From Eopsaltria australis (Eukaryota > Chordata > Aves > Passeriformes > Petroicidae): a stretch of DNA of 64,000 nt. Below are positions 49,827-61,586 of this stretch, one piece after another. The number at the start of each line of letters is the position of its first letter. Positions within the stretch are counted from its first letter, which is position 1. Location: positions 6,882,001-6,946,000 of the forward strand of contig JAVTVJ010000068.1 of assembly GCA_034509425.1 (NCBI GenBank). The letters run 5' to 3'. The notes under the pieces are model-generated. The model ran no database searches, was not told the origin of the DNA, and saw only the letters and a list, made by a program, of their open reading frames with translations. The translations under genes and the position numbers were made by a program.

Positions 49827-52800
49827 GAGGCTATTTTTGGATCCATCAATAAAAGACAGTTTCCCAAGGAACTCTGATATTTATGTGGAGGGAGAAAATC
49901 AGTTCTGCCTGCATAGATAGGAATGTTCACTCTTTATCTGCAAATGTGACATTTTCTACTATGCATTTTGAAATAAAGATTGTTCAGCAGTGTCAGGCTT
50001 CCATAGCCATGATGTGCTGCGTGAACAAAACTAAGCAAGGGACCCTGTGCACCCAGTCACAGCTGCGTTGAACTACAGCAGTACAATACAGCAATAATTA
50101 CCAGACAGCTCAGAGGGAGACCTAAACAGGTAACTACTGTCATCATAGAAAGAGATGGAGATACTGAAAAGATTACAGTGGCAAATCTACTACTTGCATT
50201 TTTAGCATAAAGCAATCTTTCAATGCTGACTTATCACACAAGAAAATGAAGAACTGCCTTTTTTCCATTCTGCAACACCTCCTTTTGACTTCAGAGGTGA
50301 TTCACCAGGATTTCCAGACCTGGATGGTTAAACAATCTGAACAATCCCTTGGGTTTGGGGGTTTTTTTCATTAAGTATTATTAAACAAAACATTAATTTA
50401 ATTAATTTTCTTGGGATACGCAAAATCAAAGAGCAATCAGAATACCTTTAATTCCCTCTTTGCTGATCCACAGTGTTAAATGAAATGAGAGAATGGCTTT
50501 TGTTTCCAATATTATTACAGCACAGCAGTTTCTTTGTGTGGTTTTATATAGGTTTTGAACACCTGGTTTGGCAGCTTTATTCAAACAAAAATTCAGATCT
50601 AACCTTGCAGTGATGGGAGGAGAAGGGGCTTTTAGGGTTCAAATAGAAATAAAAATTCTCATGGAAGACAGGAATATTTGTATTCCTAGTTCCCCATAAG
50701 AGTGTTAAATATATGTCTTCTCACCATCAAGACACCCTGTTAAATTCCTATCCATTAACAAAAAGGTGACATCAGTGGCAGTAAGTAAAAACAACTAATA
50801 TTCACCCAAAGAGAATCAAACAGAGCCAGAAATCAATTTGCAGAATCATGGCTGACAGCAAAATAAGTGTACATCTCTCCTGATGTTTCCAGCTTAAATT
50901 ATCTGTCAATGTATCACACACAAAGTCCTGCAGCAGCTGACTTCACTTGTCTCCCTCTCCTCCCCAGAGCACTAAGGACCAAACCCCACAAGCAAAAACA
51001 TGGTTGTCTTCACATTCAGAAGGCCTCACATGTTAGTCTATACTCATTGGAGTCTATACCCACAGGTGTGGAACAGTTCCCTTCCTTCCCCTCTGGTCAT
51101 GGACTGAATTTTACCTGTGGGGGAGACAAGGGCCACGCACTGGGACTCTGTCCCTCTGTTTCCTCCTCCACAAAACTCATTTAGAGGTGAGTGAGTGCTG
51201 GAGTGGAAGCAAGGCACGAGAGACAGGTGCTGTCATAGATTTGAGTTGTTCCTCCAGCTCAGCAGGACATGACAGCAGCAGTTTGGTAATGCATTTCCAT
51301 TATGTTTGCTCTCCCCTGCTTCCCTGTTCAGAGGGGATATTCAGTCCAATTCTTTCTGGCTATGAAGAATTTTGCTTTATCAGAGTGGATTTGCTGCTCC
51401 AGTCATATGAATGACAGAGAACTTTAAAAGAAAAATACTTCATTCTCTAATATCTTCTGCACCTTCACTGTCATGCTCAAACTTGAAGCTTGAGATTTTC
51501 TATATAATCAATCCAATTGTTAGCAAGATCTTAGTCACTGTATGTGATTAAGATCTGGACTTCAGTTTCACCCCACAACTAGAACAGCAGCAGCAAAAAG
51601 CCTCCTTATACTAATACAACTCTTATATTCCATGGCCCTGGATCTTCTTATCCTAGAATAACATAGATTTAGTGCTTTTCATCAGAAAAGAAGGAAAGAA
51701 ATGAATGAAACAATTCTACTAGCTTCTTAACCTTCAGTGCAGTTCAAGCATTGCCTGCTTCACAAGTTACTGCATAGTCTGTACGGTCTATACCATATAA
51801 AACTTTAGAACTAACATATTGTGGGGATTTTTGTTGACTTGTATTTATTTTAAACTTAGGCTTTTTGTCTTTCTTTCTGTTGTCCTTTTTTCCTTTCCAA
51901 TATAATCTTTTAAATAGTCGAGCAAGTTTCTTTATGATACTTACTGTGTATCTGTATTGTCTACAACAAATACCCACAAACATACCTCCCACAGAAGTAA
52001 GTAGGCAAAGGCATATAAATCCCTTCATGACTGTGGCCCCCAAGGCTTAGTGGCTCCACCTACAAACTGGGTTTTGAACACACTTATTTTAAGTGACAGT
52101 CTTGTCCCCAGAGCTTATTATCTGATTAGGTAAAACAGCAGGAGGATAAGGTAAGGTTTATTCCCACTACCAGGCAGAGCAGAGGCATACTTTCATTATC
52201 TAAGGTGATCCCAAAAGTCTGTGTTAGAAGCACGAGTCAAGGTCATTTCTTCAGACTCAGCATCCAAGCAATGTCCAATCTCCATATAAGACATTTTTCT
52301 CCTTAGCTGCAGTAATTCCTAGTCTTTAGCTCAGGTTTTGTTTATCTAAATATGCACAGTGAACAAGTCATTTGATCACATGAGTGACCAACCATTTCCA
52401 AGCTGGACCAATGCATGCAAATATGGAGCAAGGAGGGGGCACCAATCCTTCTCTTGAACATGGCCTCTTCCTTTGTAGTGGGCCACACAAGTTCAGCAGG
52501 ACAAACACCCACTGTGCATAGGAACATGACTCTTGATGCCCATGGCTGGAACTATTAATTACAGTTCACATGTCCAGCAGATATGTATGAGCTCCATCAA
52601 ACTGTTCCACAAGTCCTGCATAAAGGAGTTATAAGTTGGCATTTTCTGCCTTAGTGGCTGCAAAGGTCGTAAAGGATCCTCCTAGCATGAGAATTTCAAG
52701 CTGAAACAGGGGTTACTGGAAGCTCTTACCACTTCTTTAGTTCCCCTTTACTGCCTCTCTTTGCACAGAAGACTTTACAAGTGTCACCATCCCACAACTG

Positions 52801-55800
52801 GATAATGAGATTATTTACAGCTGAGCTCCAGAAAGTTTTTATTAGGCATTTTTTAATGAACTGTAATAAATACTATGCCTATTGGGACCTACAACTGCCA
52901 TTTCTTTGTGAGCCAGGCTGTGAAAAGATGAGTCACCTGGCCAACACCGTGGCAGTAGAAACACTTGGAATGTAGTTATATATGATAATTCTTTTACCAA
53001 AATAAATAATCTTTGTTCTAGTATACTTACTTACAGTATAGCTTTGCCACTGAATCTGAATTGGGAGCATAGCAGTTACAGTATATCAGTATTCTCACAC
53101 TGGTGCAGCCTGAAAAACAATTCTGGAAGCTTTAATTAATTCTAAACAATCAGTTAGGAACCTTTCTTCTTCAGCACACAAGCAAATTCCCAATGACAGA
53201 ACACTGCAACCAGCATATTTACGTAAGGATTACTTCCTCCCAGAAGATGTAAAATGTGTTTTTGACCAGACAAGATTGTTATTGTTCTGCAGTATACACA
53301 GAATCTTATTAACCTGGCTGAGAAGATAAAAGGAATGGCAATAGCACAGTTAGTGAATTTTAATAGAAAGTCTATATATATACTGACTCTTGTTAAAATG
53401 AAGAAAAAGGGAGAGATTTTTTTACCATGATGTGACAGAAGACAATTAGAGGAGTCATTCCAAAACATGATACAATTTTATCAACTGAGTGCCACGTTTT
53501 GGGCTCTTGATAGGCCTTTATTTCCTTTCTGATTTTGCCCTATATACAGTGAATGAGCTTATGACTGATTCAAAGGAGGCAATAAACATCAGGAACCTCA
53601 CTACTGCACAGTCCTTTTGTCCTCCCTTCTGAGACCACAACCTCCATCCCTATGTCAGCAGCTTCCTCAGACGCCATTTAAAAAATACTCTTAACATACA
53701 GGTGTTTCTTCTTCTCCTCATGCTTTTTCTGCTCTTCCTTTAACAGTTTTTGTCTGATCTTGGTTGAACAGGACTGTTCTGCTGATGGTAAGAGAAGTCA
53801 AAACCCACATACATTGACAGGACTCAGTATATACTGAAAACAACGAGGGACAGCAATTGCTATTACTGAGAGATAACGCGTTTTTAAAAAGCCCCACAAG
53901 GAGCTCAGTATTAGCAGATTACTGTTTGGGAGAGAGAACAAGAAACACCATCTTGCAGGTCATACTTGTGAGAAAAAAGGTTCTTTGTTCAGTTCATCAA
54001 TAACACACGACTCTAAAACAAATTGAATATTACTTCATTTTCAGCCTCACTTCATATTTTGTCACTTTCTGCTGATGTGAGCACTCCCTTTAGTCCCTTT
54101 GCACTTACTTGTAATTCGATGTCCAGTGCTGATGTAAACCTCTCACCTTCTTTTGTCCCTTCAGATTGCACTAAGCTTTAAGAGTTTATGATTCACAAGA
54201 GGTTTCTCCTACAATCTTCTAGGCAACCCTTTTCCTATTAAATATTTACACAACCTGACTTAACATTGGAACCATCATGGCAGCACTTTCCCCAGTTTCT
54301 CTGATTCATTACTGGGGATAATCATCTAATTTTACTTCCATTAAAAAACAAACATTATGTATAAGTAACTGACTTCAGAAAGCAAAACTTCTAATAGATT
54401 TGGGTTAACTTACAGAGAAGAGTATGTACCTGTAGCACAGCAGTAATCAAATGAGGACTGACAGTAATTTAAGTGATGTTTTATAGCAGAAATTTCATTT
54501 GCATTTGTTACAATTATTAATCGGGTCTCAGAAATACAAACTTAATCCCAGCATTTTGCATCTTCAGGTTAATGAGCTCCAACCTGAAATAAGGAGAATA
54601 TGCTGATCAGAAAAAGACATCCCAACAACAGAAAAGCCTGGCCTTGAAAACTATTCATGCCACATCAGGTGCTCTGTATTTATAGTGTAACACCAAGTTG
54701 CTAAAGCAGTATGAGAAGCGTTTCAATTGTAGTAAAGGTTTAGGCAGACCAAGGTAACTGATACTTGAAACAACATTCTCAAAAAGGGGTTCAAGCACCT
54801 CTCAGGTTTTTTTTTTTATTTAACAAGAATATTAAATGAAGTTTCCTGGAGAGTAAACAAAAGTTTCAAGCCTTGAGAAGTCAAGAGGATGCCTGTTTTT
54901 TACTAGTGCTCTGTGAACTGAAGCAAGCACTCTTAGATCTGCAGAGCACAGCCATGCTACACGTTTTTGAGCAGAGTAGGTTTTGAGCAGAAAGGAGGGC
55001 TGGAGAAAGGGACTGGTGATCTGTTTCTGGGAGACCAGAAAAAAACACACCCTGAAACAGCAGTGTGTGGCCATATAACTCCTACTCTGCTGTCACACAG
55101 CAATCACACAATAATTAAATGAACAATACATGCCAAACAGATTAAATCGGGGTTTCCTATTGTCTTATAATGTCTTATTTCTGGTCATGAACATAGAAAA
55201 CGCAAAGAAGTAAAGCCACATTAGACGCCTTCCCCCAAAATCTCTTCAGGTGACACAGGGAAAACTGTTATCTGAGGCAGGTGAGACCTAAACCAAGAGA
55301 GACCCTTGGAGAGATGTATAGAGCCACCCACCAAAGATGCTGAGCCTTTCTTCAGAGATGAAAAATGTAAAGCCACCCACTCCTGCCTCAGGCCCATGAA
55401 TACCATGAGTATCATGATAGTAGGAAACAGTGATAAAAAAAAATGGCAACTTGGAACAGAACAAACAAGGACAACTAATGCTCTAGTGAGGCCTGAGACT
55501 GCAGAGTGATCAGAGAGTCTCTGCTGGGAAATGGCTTTCTGTGGTCAGGCACTTTTCTCAGCAAGGTGCAAATAGCCTTCAGACATAAAAAAAGAACAGC
55601 TTTTGGGAAACCTGAATTTTCATCAGAGAGTCAGGAGATGTAATATTAATGCCAGCAAGCAACAAAAAAAGATGTGCACATTCCTGAGCAGAGGTGAAGA
55701 GATGGTGCAACAATCCTCTTGAGGAGCACCCTGGGGCCATCATCACACCAGCTTTCCAAGAAAACGGAATGCATTGGGCAATTCACCCCAAACCCTCACA

Positions 55801-58800
55801 GTGGGAGGTAGTCACTGGACAACCCTCTCTACAGTTAAAACAACACCCTAATATCAGAAGGGCACAGTTCAGGCCTGGTTCTGGGTCATGAGGAGCTTCA
55901 AGGCCATTCTGTAGCTGTAAGCTGAAGTGCTTGTCATAGGATTCATTGCATCTGCACCATCCATTCATCTTAGCTGGTCTTTTGGCTAAAAAACATAGAA
56001 AAAGAGGCCAAAGGACAATTTGTGAACTACATAGGTATAGCTCCAAATGAAGGAGACTGATGTCTTGTGCAGTCTGATGACTGCTACATTGTAAAATCTT
56101 TTACAGTACATTCTATCTTTACTGGTAGTGGAGACTCTGATAGATTTTCAGTTAATTTTTCTAATTTGCTTGTTTTGGAGAATAGTAAATTGCAGTTTCA
56201 TAGACTGATAAGTCATTTTGCTATGTATCACTACAAGTAAAGGGTCTGTACAAAAATGAAACCAACCAAAAAAAATGCTGCTTAAAGATAGCTTCTTAAA
56301 GTAATGAAGTTGAGAAGCTGCTCCAGTTACTAGCTGACAGATGTATAACTCTGGGAAAGAGTTAATTAATATAGCCAAATAGCTATACCTTCTGTTCCTT
56401 ATTATATTTTGTTGTGGACAACACTTCTAGGAATATCTCATTTCCTTCGTCATCCAAGCTGAAGGGGCAAAATGAGCTCTGATTTAAGATCCTATTTCCC
56501 AACATCTACTTCACAAGCTAGCTACTATACTTAATCAACAATGAGACTATAAATATGCACACCTTGTTATTTCAATGTTTCACTTGATGAAACATAAGAG
56601 GCCACTAGTGGACAGCTAGAATAAGAATGAAGGATTACTGCAGTAGCTCCTAGATGACCTGATATAATGCAAACTTGATGATAGAATCAAAACTGGGGGG
56701 AGGGCAATATTTCACTCTGCCAGGTTTCAGTGACATAGACCACATCAGGGCTATTATCCATGATGGAAATTTAGATATGTTGCAATTTATTTAGAAAAGA
56801 CAGGCTGTTTAATAAAGAAACAAAAGAAATGATAGATTGAAACAGCAGAGTCCACCGCTTGTGACTAGGTGGACTATCCCAGGAAAGAATAGCTGACAGA
56901 CTTTTATGAAAGATATAACAACACTTTTCCTCAGTCAGATGTGATATATTCCAATCTGAAAGGACATTTTACACCTGAAATATTAATGAGAGGCTTCTGA
57001 AAACAAAAAATGAGACCTGGCTGCACATAGGTGAAAATGTTATGATAAATAAGCCACCTATGGGTAAGATATATAGAGAAGGATATATTGAGGAGGAGGG
57101 AGTATCTATACAAGGAGATAACCAGGGAGTAGATTGCAAAAGTATTCACAGGTGACAATCCATTTTCTACAGGAAATAAGGACAGATTAAGCTTAAGTTA
57201 ATGTCCAGATCATCTCTTCAACATGTTATGGCATCGACACTCAGCACCGTTGCTATAGCAAAAGAAAGGGTGAAAACAAAATAAAGAGAGACAAAAAGAT
57301 CAGTGAAAATGATCTGCTTCCTCCCACACATGCCTTTATTACAGAATTTTGCTTCCAAATGAGGCTGCCCTTCTGTACATATTCACATGCATTGAGGAGA
57401 CAGGGTTTCAACGGACAGAGCAAATGAGGCTCTATGGAAACTACTTGCAGAGCCTTAAATTTCTGGAATTTCTTCTATGAAAAAATGGCAAAAAGCCCCA
57501 CCTCTAACAGGGAAACATCAGGTTCAATGAAGTGTTTTCTCCCCAAATAATACATTATTTTCTTGTGAACCTAAAGGAAGAGAGAAAAAGATTTCACAGT
57601 AGCCAGTCCCACAGGGACGTGATTCAGAAGAGGGGCTGGAGCACAGATCTCTCCAAGCACTCCCAAATGTGCTAGCCACTGAGTTTCTGGCAATTCACTT
57701 CTGATCCATGCTGGGAAGAAAATACATTCTGAACTATTACAAAAATTTAGGCTATTTCAAATAACAGGAGCTATCATCTAGCAAACCCTAATCTCCAGTC
57801 CCAGAGATATAGCAAAAGTATCAAAGCTATTCCGAAATCCACTGTTGGCTATGCAGCTTCACATCATATATTTGCAACACTTGCATGGACATTCTCTAGA
57901 AAATCAGCAGTAACCCCTTCGGAAATTAATTCTCCTCTCTTTGTACCACAAAAGAGCACAACACATTTTAATCCATTTTCTGTGTATGAAAATCTTTCCC
58001 TGTTGGGATTTAAAAGTGAAATTAATCCCAAAACAGTGATTCCAGTCCGATTCACAACCCTCCCATAAAGTCCTCAGCACTGTTTCAGAACTAATTGACA
58101 ATGCAGTTACATTGTTGGTGATATAAAAAGAACTCTACTGCAGTATTTCTTCAGTGTCTTATGACTTAAGTGCAGCAGGTATTTTCTGAAGCAAATAAAA
58201 CTATCCAGTAAATCCTCTGTAAAATTCTGGAGTAGGGAAAGGAGATAATATTTTCAAAAGGCTGCTACTGTAGACTTGTTTTCATGACCCACCTGGGAAA
58301 AAAAGGCCATAGCTAAACTGAGTAAGACAACTTCACTTAGTTTCCCTGCAATAAAGATGAAATCATCATTGGGCAACAACACACTGAATTTTAAACTCAG
58401 TGCATGGAAAGGATATTTTGAGGGTCATATTTCTTTTTCCTTTCATGCTGATCAATAAGTCAAGCACTCCATCATCAAAGTTCATGATCATAAATGTAAA
58501 ATTATTTAAGCCCCAGAATTCACAAGAAGTCACAGGAAATTTTGCTTTCTTATCATTACATTTTTAATAGATTGGCAGTGTGGCAGAGCCTCAATGCTGA
58601 ACTGCAAACATCAGATTTAAAAATTCCTGCCTGTGCAGCACAGAACTGTGACGCAAAGGAGCTGGGCAGGGGCTGCTATGCAGTGATCTGGTATTTGGGC
58701 CAATAGTTAGTTCATCTGCAGACTTTTGTGTCTATTAAGATTAATAAATATTTAAAAGCTTCACCACCAGCTTCAATGGCAGAGAAGACAGAGATCTGAT

Positions 58801-58909
58801 GTTCTGACCTGTTTTCCTATTTAGACAGTCTTGAATAATTCCATGGCAGTTGCAGCCAACTGCACTGATGTTCCCAATCACTGAATTAGCAGATAATGTA
58901 CTCTGTACC
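49827..58909. other. Long unique AT-rich non-coding stretch
   Basis: About 9 kb with no recognised gene or interspersed repeat. A 99-codon minus frame (51744-52043) and a 105-codon plus frame (50867-51184) have no family resemblance. A strong-looking acceptor/donor pair flanks 53747-53787 and is treated in the findings as a weak exon candidate. Confidence 0.55.
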
Positions 58910-58932
58910 ATTCTGGTACTCAGTACCAGAAT
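58910..58932. repeat. 23-base perfect palindrome
   Basis: ATTCTGGTACT and AGTACCAGAAT are exact reverse complements around a single central C. It could form a tight hairpin or be a dyad-symmetric protein site; no known factor site is claimed. Confidence 0.85.
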
Positions 58933-61004
58933 ATGTATAATACTGCATGAGTACCCCTGTAGAGCAAAAGGCTCAAGCACTGGGTTTAATGGATGCAGTA
59001 GTTTTGTCTTCAATGGGATCAGGATTTCCTTTAAGAACTATTTTTTTAAACTTAAACATGAAGAGTTCTGTAAATGTGTGTTGTAGTGAACCTGTCCTTA
59101 TTACATTCAACATAAGAAACCTTCATATTTGTTGCACTTCTTTTGGTGTTTAAGACAGAAGCAAAGAAGAATCACTTTATCCAAGCTTGGTGATACCTAA
59201 TTCAGTTTTGTTTGCATCCTGCTGAGATCATCCCACACCCTTGCAGACAGGATGCAGTTAACTTAGAATCTGCCAGAGTGAATCAGCAGGATCTATACAG
59301 CTTCTCACTGCAGACTTCCATGTCTTGCAAATCAAGGAAGGCAATGAAAACTTCCTGGTTATATCCCTGATTTAGAAAAATTCCAAGTTAGTAAAAAGAA
59401 GCTGGATCATTTTATGGGAGAGAAAAAAAAATGAAACAAAAATAACCAACCAACCAACCAACCAAACCAAAAACAAACAGGGTAATTATCATATGCCAGA
59501 GATGGCACAAGTATATTGCTTCCTTCCAATAAATCATAGAGACATCAGCAAAGTGGAGTAACAGCAATCATTGTGAAGCTGCTACGTTATAGAGTTGCTT
59601 TTTCTCTCAAGTACACAATTAACATTATTAATAATTTAATTAAATGAGTGTGTTATATACAAAAGAACTGATTTTTAGTTAGGAATAAACATCTTTTCTG
59701 TAATGCCTTCGGAAGATTGGGATTTTTGTTTGGTTGGTTTGCATGTGTGTGTTTTTCCAGTGGAATTTTTATAAGCACAGAACTAGAGATGACTCAGAAT
59801 TTTTATGAAGAGAATTGGGATAAATATTAGTGATAAGACAGAAGGGACAAGTCTATTGCAGAGTCCCACACTTTCATAAAAAATGCTAAAGCTGGAGCTT
59901 GTTGAACTCTGGACACTGTATTAGCAGGCAGAGGCTGGGAATACTAATCCTAGAAAACTTGCTGTAAATCTGAGAGATAAACAACAGGGTCAGAGAAAAT
60001 TTCTGGCAGATAAGCTTTGCGCCAGAAATGTTTTAAAGATGGTAAAAAATGCTGCAAAACTGCCATTGAATAATGGAAGAGGGCATCCCTTTCTTCCTTG
60101 AGAAATCTGTTCTCGTTTGGGCGTGAATCACCGCGTACTTTAATGTGGGACCCTCTTCTCCCAAGCTGTAAATTACACTAGTACAGTACCATTCCCACCA
60201 GCAGCAACAGCAGCCAACAAGTCCTTCATGGAATTGCTTCCTATCCTGTTCATACAGCCAAAGGTGCTCACATGCTGAATGTACATACACCCTAAATCAG
60301 TGAAAAGAAAAAGCTGTTGTACATACATGAGCTTTACCCCATTCTTGGCTTTTAAAAGAATATCCCCACCACCTTGTTGGAAAACCAGAGCAGAATGCCA
60401 AGGAACTAATGGGAAAGTTTTAGTGCATCTGAATGGTTTGAAAATAGAAAGGTGATGTCAATTACACTTAGAGTGAAAACCATGGCAATTAAATTACTTT
60501 GGTAAACAAAATTATTATCATTTTCTGCACAGTCACTGCATTGAAAACAAATGAGAAAAATTTAGATTTGTAATCAACAGAGAAAAAGAAATTATATAAC
60601 TGTATTTGCTTTAAACTAATTCTCTTGTTGGACAGATATGTGCTAGTACAAGATACCTGAATAATTAATTTGCATATTTTTTTTTTTAAAAAGCATGTGA
60701 ATTTATCATTAATCAAGAAGAGTGCATGACTTTTTTGCATAATTTCAAGGTATTGGGCAGGAAAATAGGAACTGAAGGTTTTCCTCTCAGAAACTTGGGG
60801 GGAAAAAACAAATAATGTTAGGACGAGAACTGCTGGATAATTTCATAATTAAAGCTGGAGTCCTAAAGTCTTTACTATGAAAATGTATGATTTTTTAAAG
60901 GAGCAAAAAGTTGTTTCTCCAGCCCTCACTGCTAGAAACGTGCACTTCAGTCTGAGCAATTTCCAAGCTTCAGCTTCCAGTTGCCCCTTCCCAGTGTATC
61001 TGCT
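58933..61004. other. Unique AT-rich non-coding DNA
   Basis: Contains the CCAA microsatellite at 59443-59466. No gene recognised. Confidence 0.55.
59443..59466. repeat. CCAA microsatellite
   Basis: About five AACC/CCAA units in a row, followed by degenerate A/C-rich sequence. Confidence 0.85.
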
Positions 61005-61131
61005 TGTTATGGTTTAAGCCCAGCCAGCAGCCAAGCCCCACGCAGCCACTGGTTCAGTCCCCCACCAGCATGTTTGGGCAGACAGTTGGAAGGCTAAAAG
61101 TAAGAGAACTCGTGGGTTGAGATACAGACAG

Positions 61132-61138
61132 TTTAATA
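61132..61138 (-). promoter_or_regulatory. LTR polyadenylation signal (TATTAAA)
   Basis: Minus-strand TATTAAA about 125 bases before the 3' end of the LTR and about 170 bases after the TATA-like box, the spacing expected for an R region. Confidence 0.55.
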
Positions 61139-61308
61139 GGAAAAGCAAAAGCAATACACACAAGTAAAGCAAAACCAGGAATTAATTCACTGCTTCCCAT
61201 GATCAGGCAGGGGTTCAGCCATCTCCAGGAGGGCAGGGCCTCATTGCATGTAATGGTGACTTAGTGACAAACACCATCACTCCAAACATTCCCCCTTCTT
61301 CTACTTCC

Positions 61309-61317
61309 CCTTATACT
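61309..61317 (-). promoter_or_regulatory. LTR TATA-like box
   Basis: Minus-strand GTATAAGG within CAGTATAAGGGG, placed where this LTR family carries a TATA box. It is weaker than a canonical TATAAA, so the promoter may be impaired. Confidence 0.45.
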
Positions 61318-61586
61318 GAGGATGACACATGGTCTGGAATATGCCTTTGGTCAGTTGGGATCACCTGTCCCAGTTGTGTCTCCTCCCAACCTCCCATGCA
61401 CCCCCAGCCCCCTCACCAGTGTGGCAGCATGAGAAGCAGGAAAGGCCTTGGCTCTGTGCAAGCCCTGCTCATCAGTAACAAAAACATCTCTGTATTATCA
61501 ACCCTGTGTTCAGCACAAATCCAATACACAGCCCCTTACCAGCCACTGTGAAGAAAATTAACTCTACCCCAGCCAAAAGCAGCTCA

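Larger units (their letters stand above)
61005..61586 (-). mobile_element. Solo LTR of an avian endogenous retrovirus
   Basis: About 580 bases beginning TGTTATGG and ending near GCAGCTCA on the plus strand, which gives the TG...CA ends of an LTR read on the minus strand. The overall sequence matches an LTR family I recall as frequent in songbird genomes; I do not give a family name because I cannot check it. On the minus strand a TATA-like box (61309-61317) is followed downstream by a TATTAAA polyadenylation signal (61132-61138). Flanking 5-mers CTGCT and CTCCT differ by one base and may be the target duplication. No gag, pol or env sequence and no second LTR lies beside it, so it is a solo LTR left by recombination. 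A 95-codon frame inside is incidental. Confidence 0.88.

Noticed and set aside
51744..52043. 99-codon minus frame with a hydrophobic start and a Lys/Arg-rich middle, like a small secreted cationic peptide
   Set aside because: No cysteine pattern or cleavage context matching a known peptide family; the Lys-rich part follows a T-rich plus strand. Chance is more likely.
61264..61551. 95-codon plus frame
   Set aside because: Lies wholly inside the solo LTR and on the strand opposite to its transcription.
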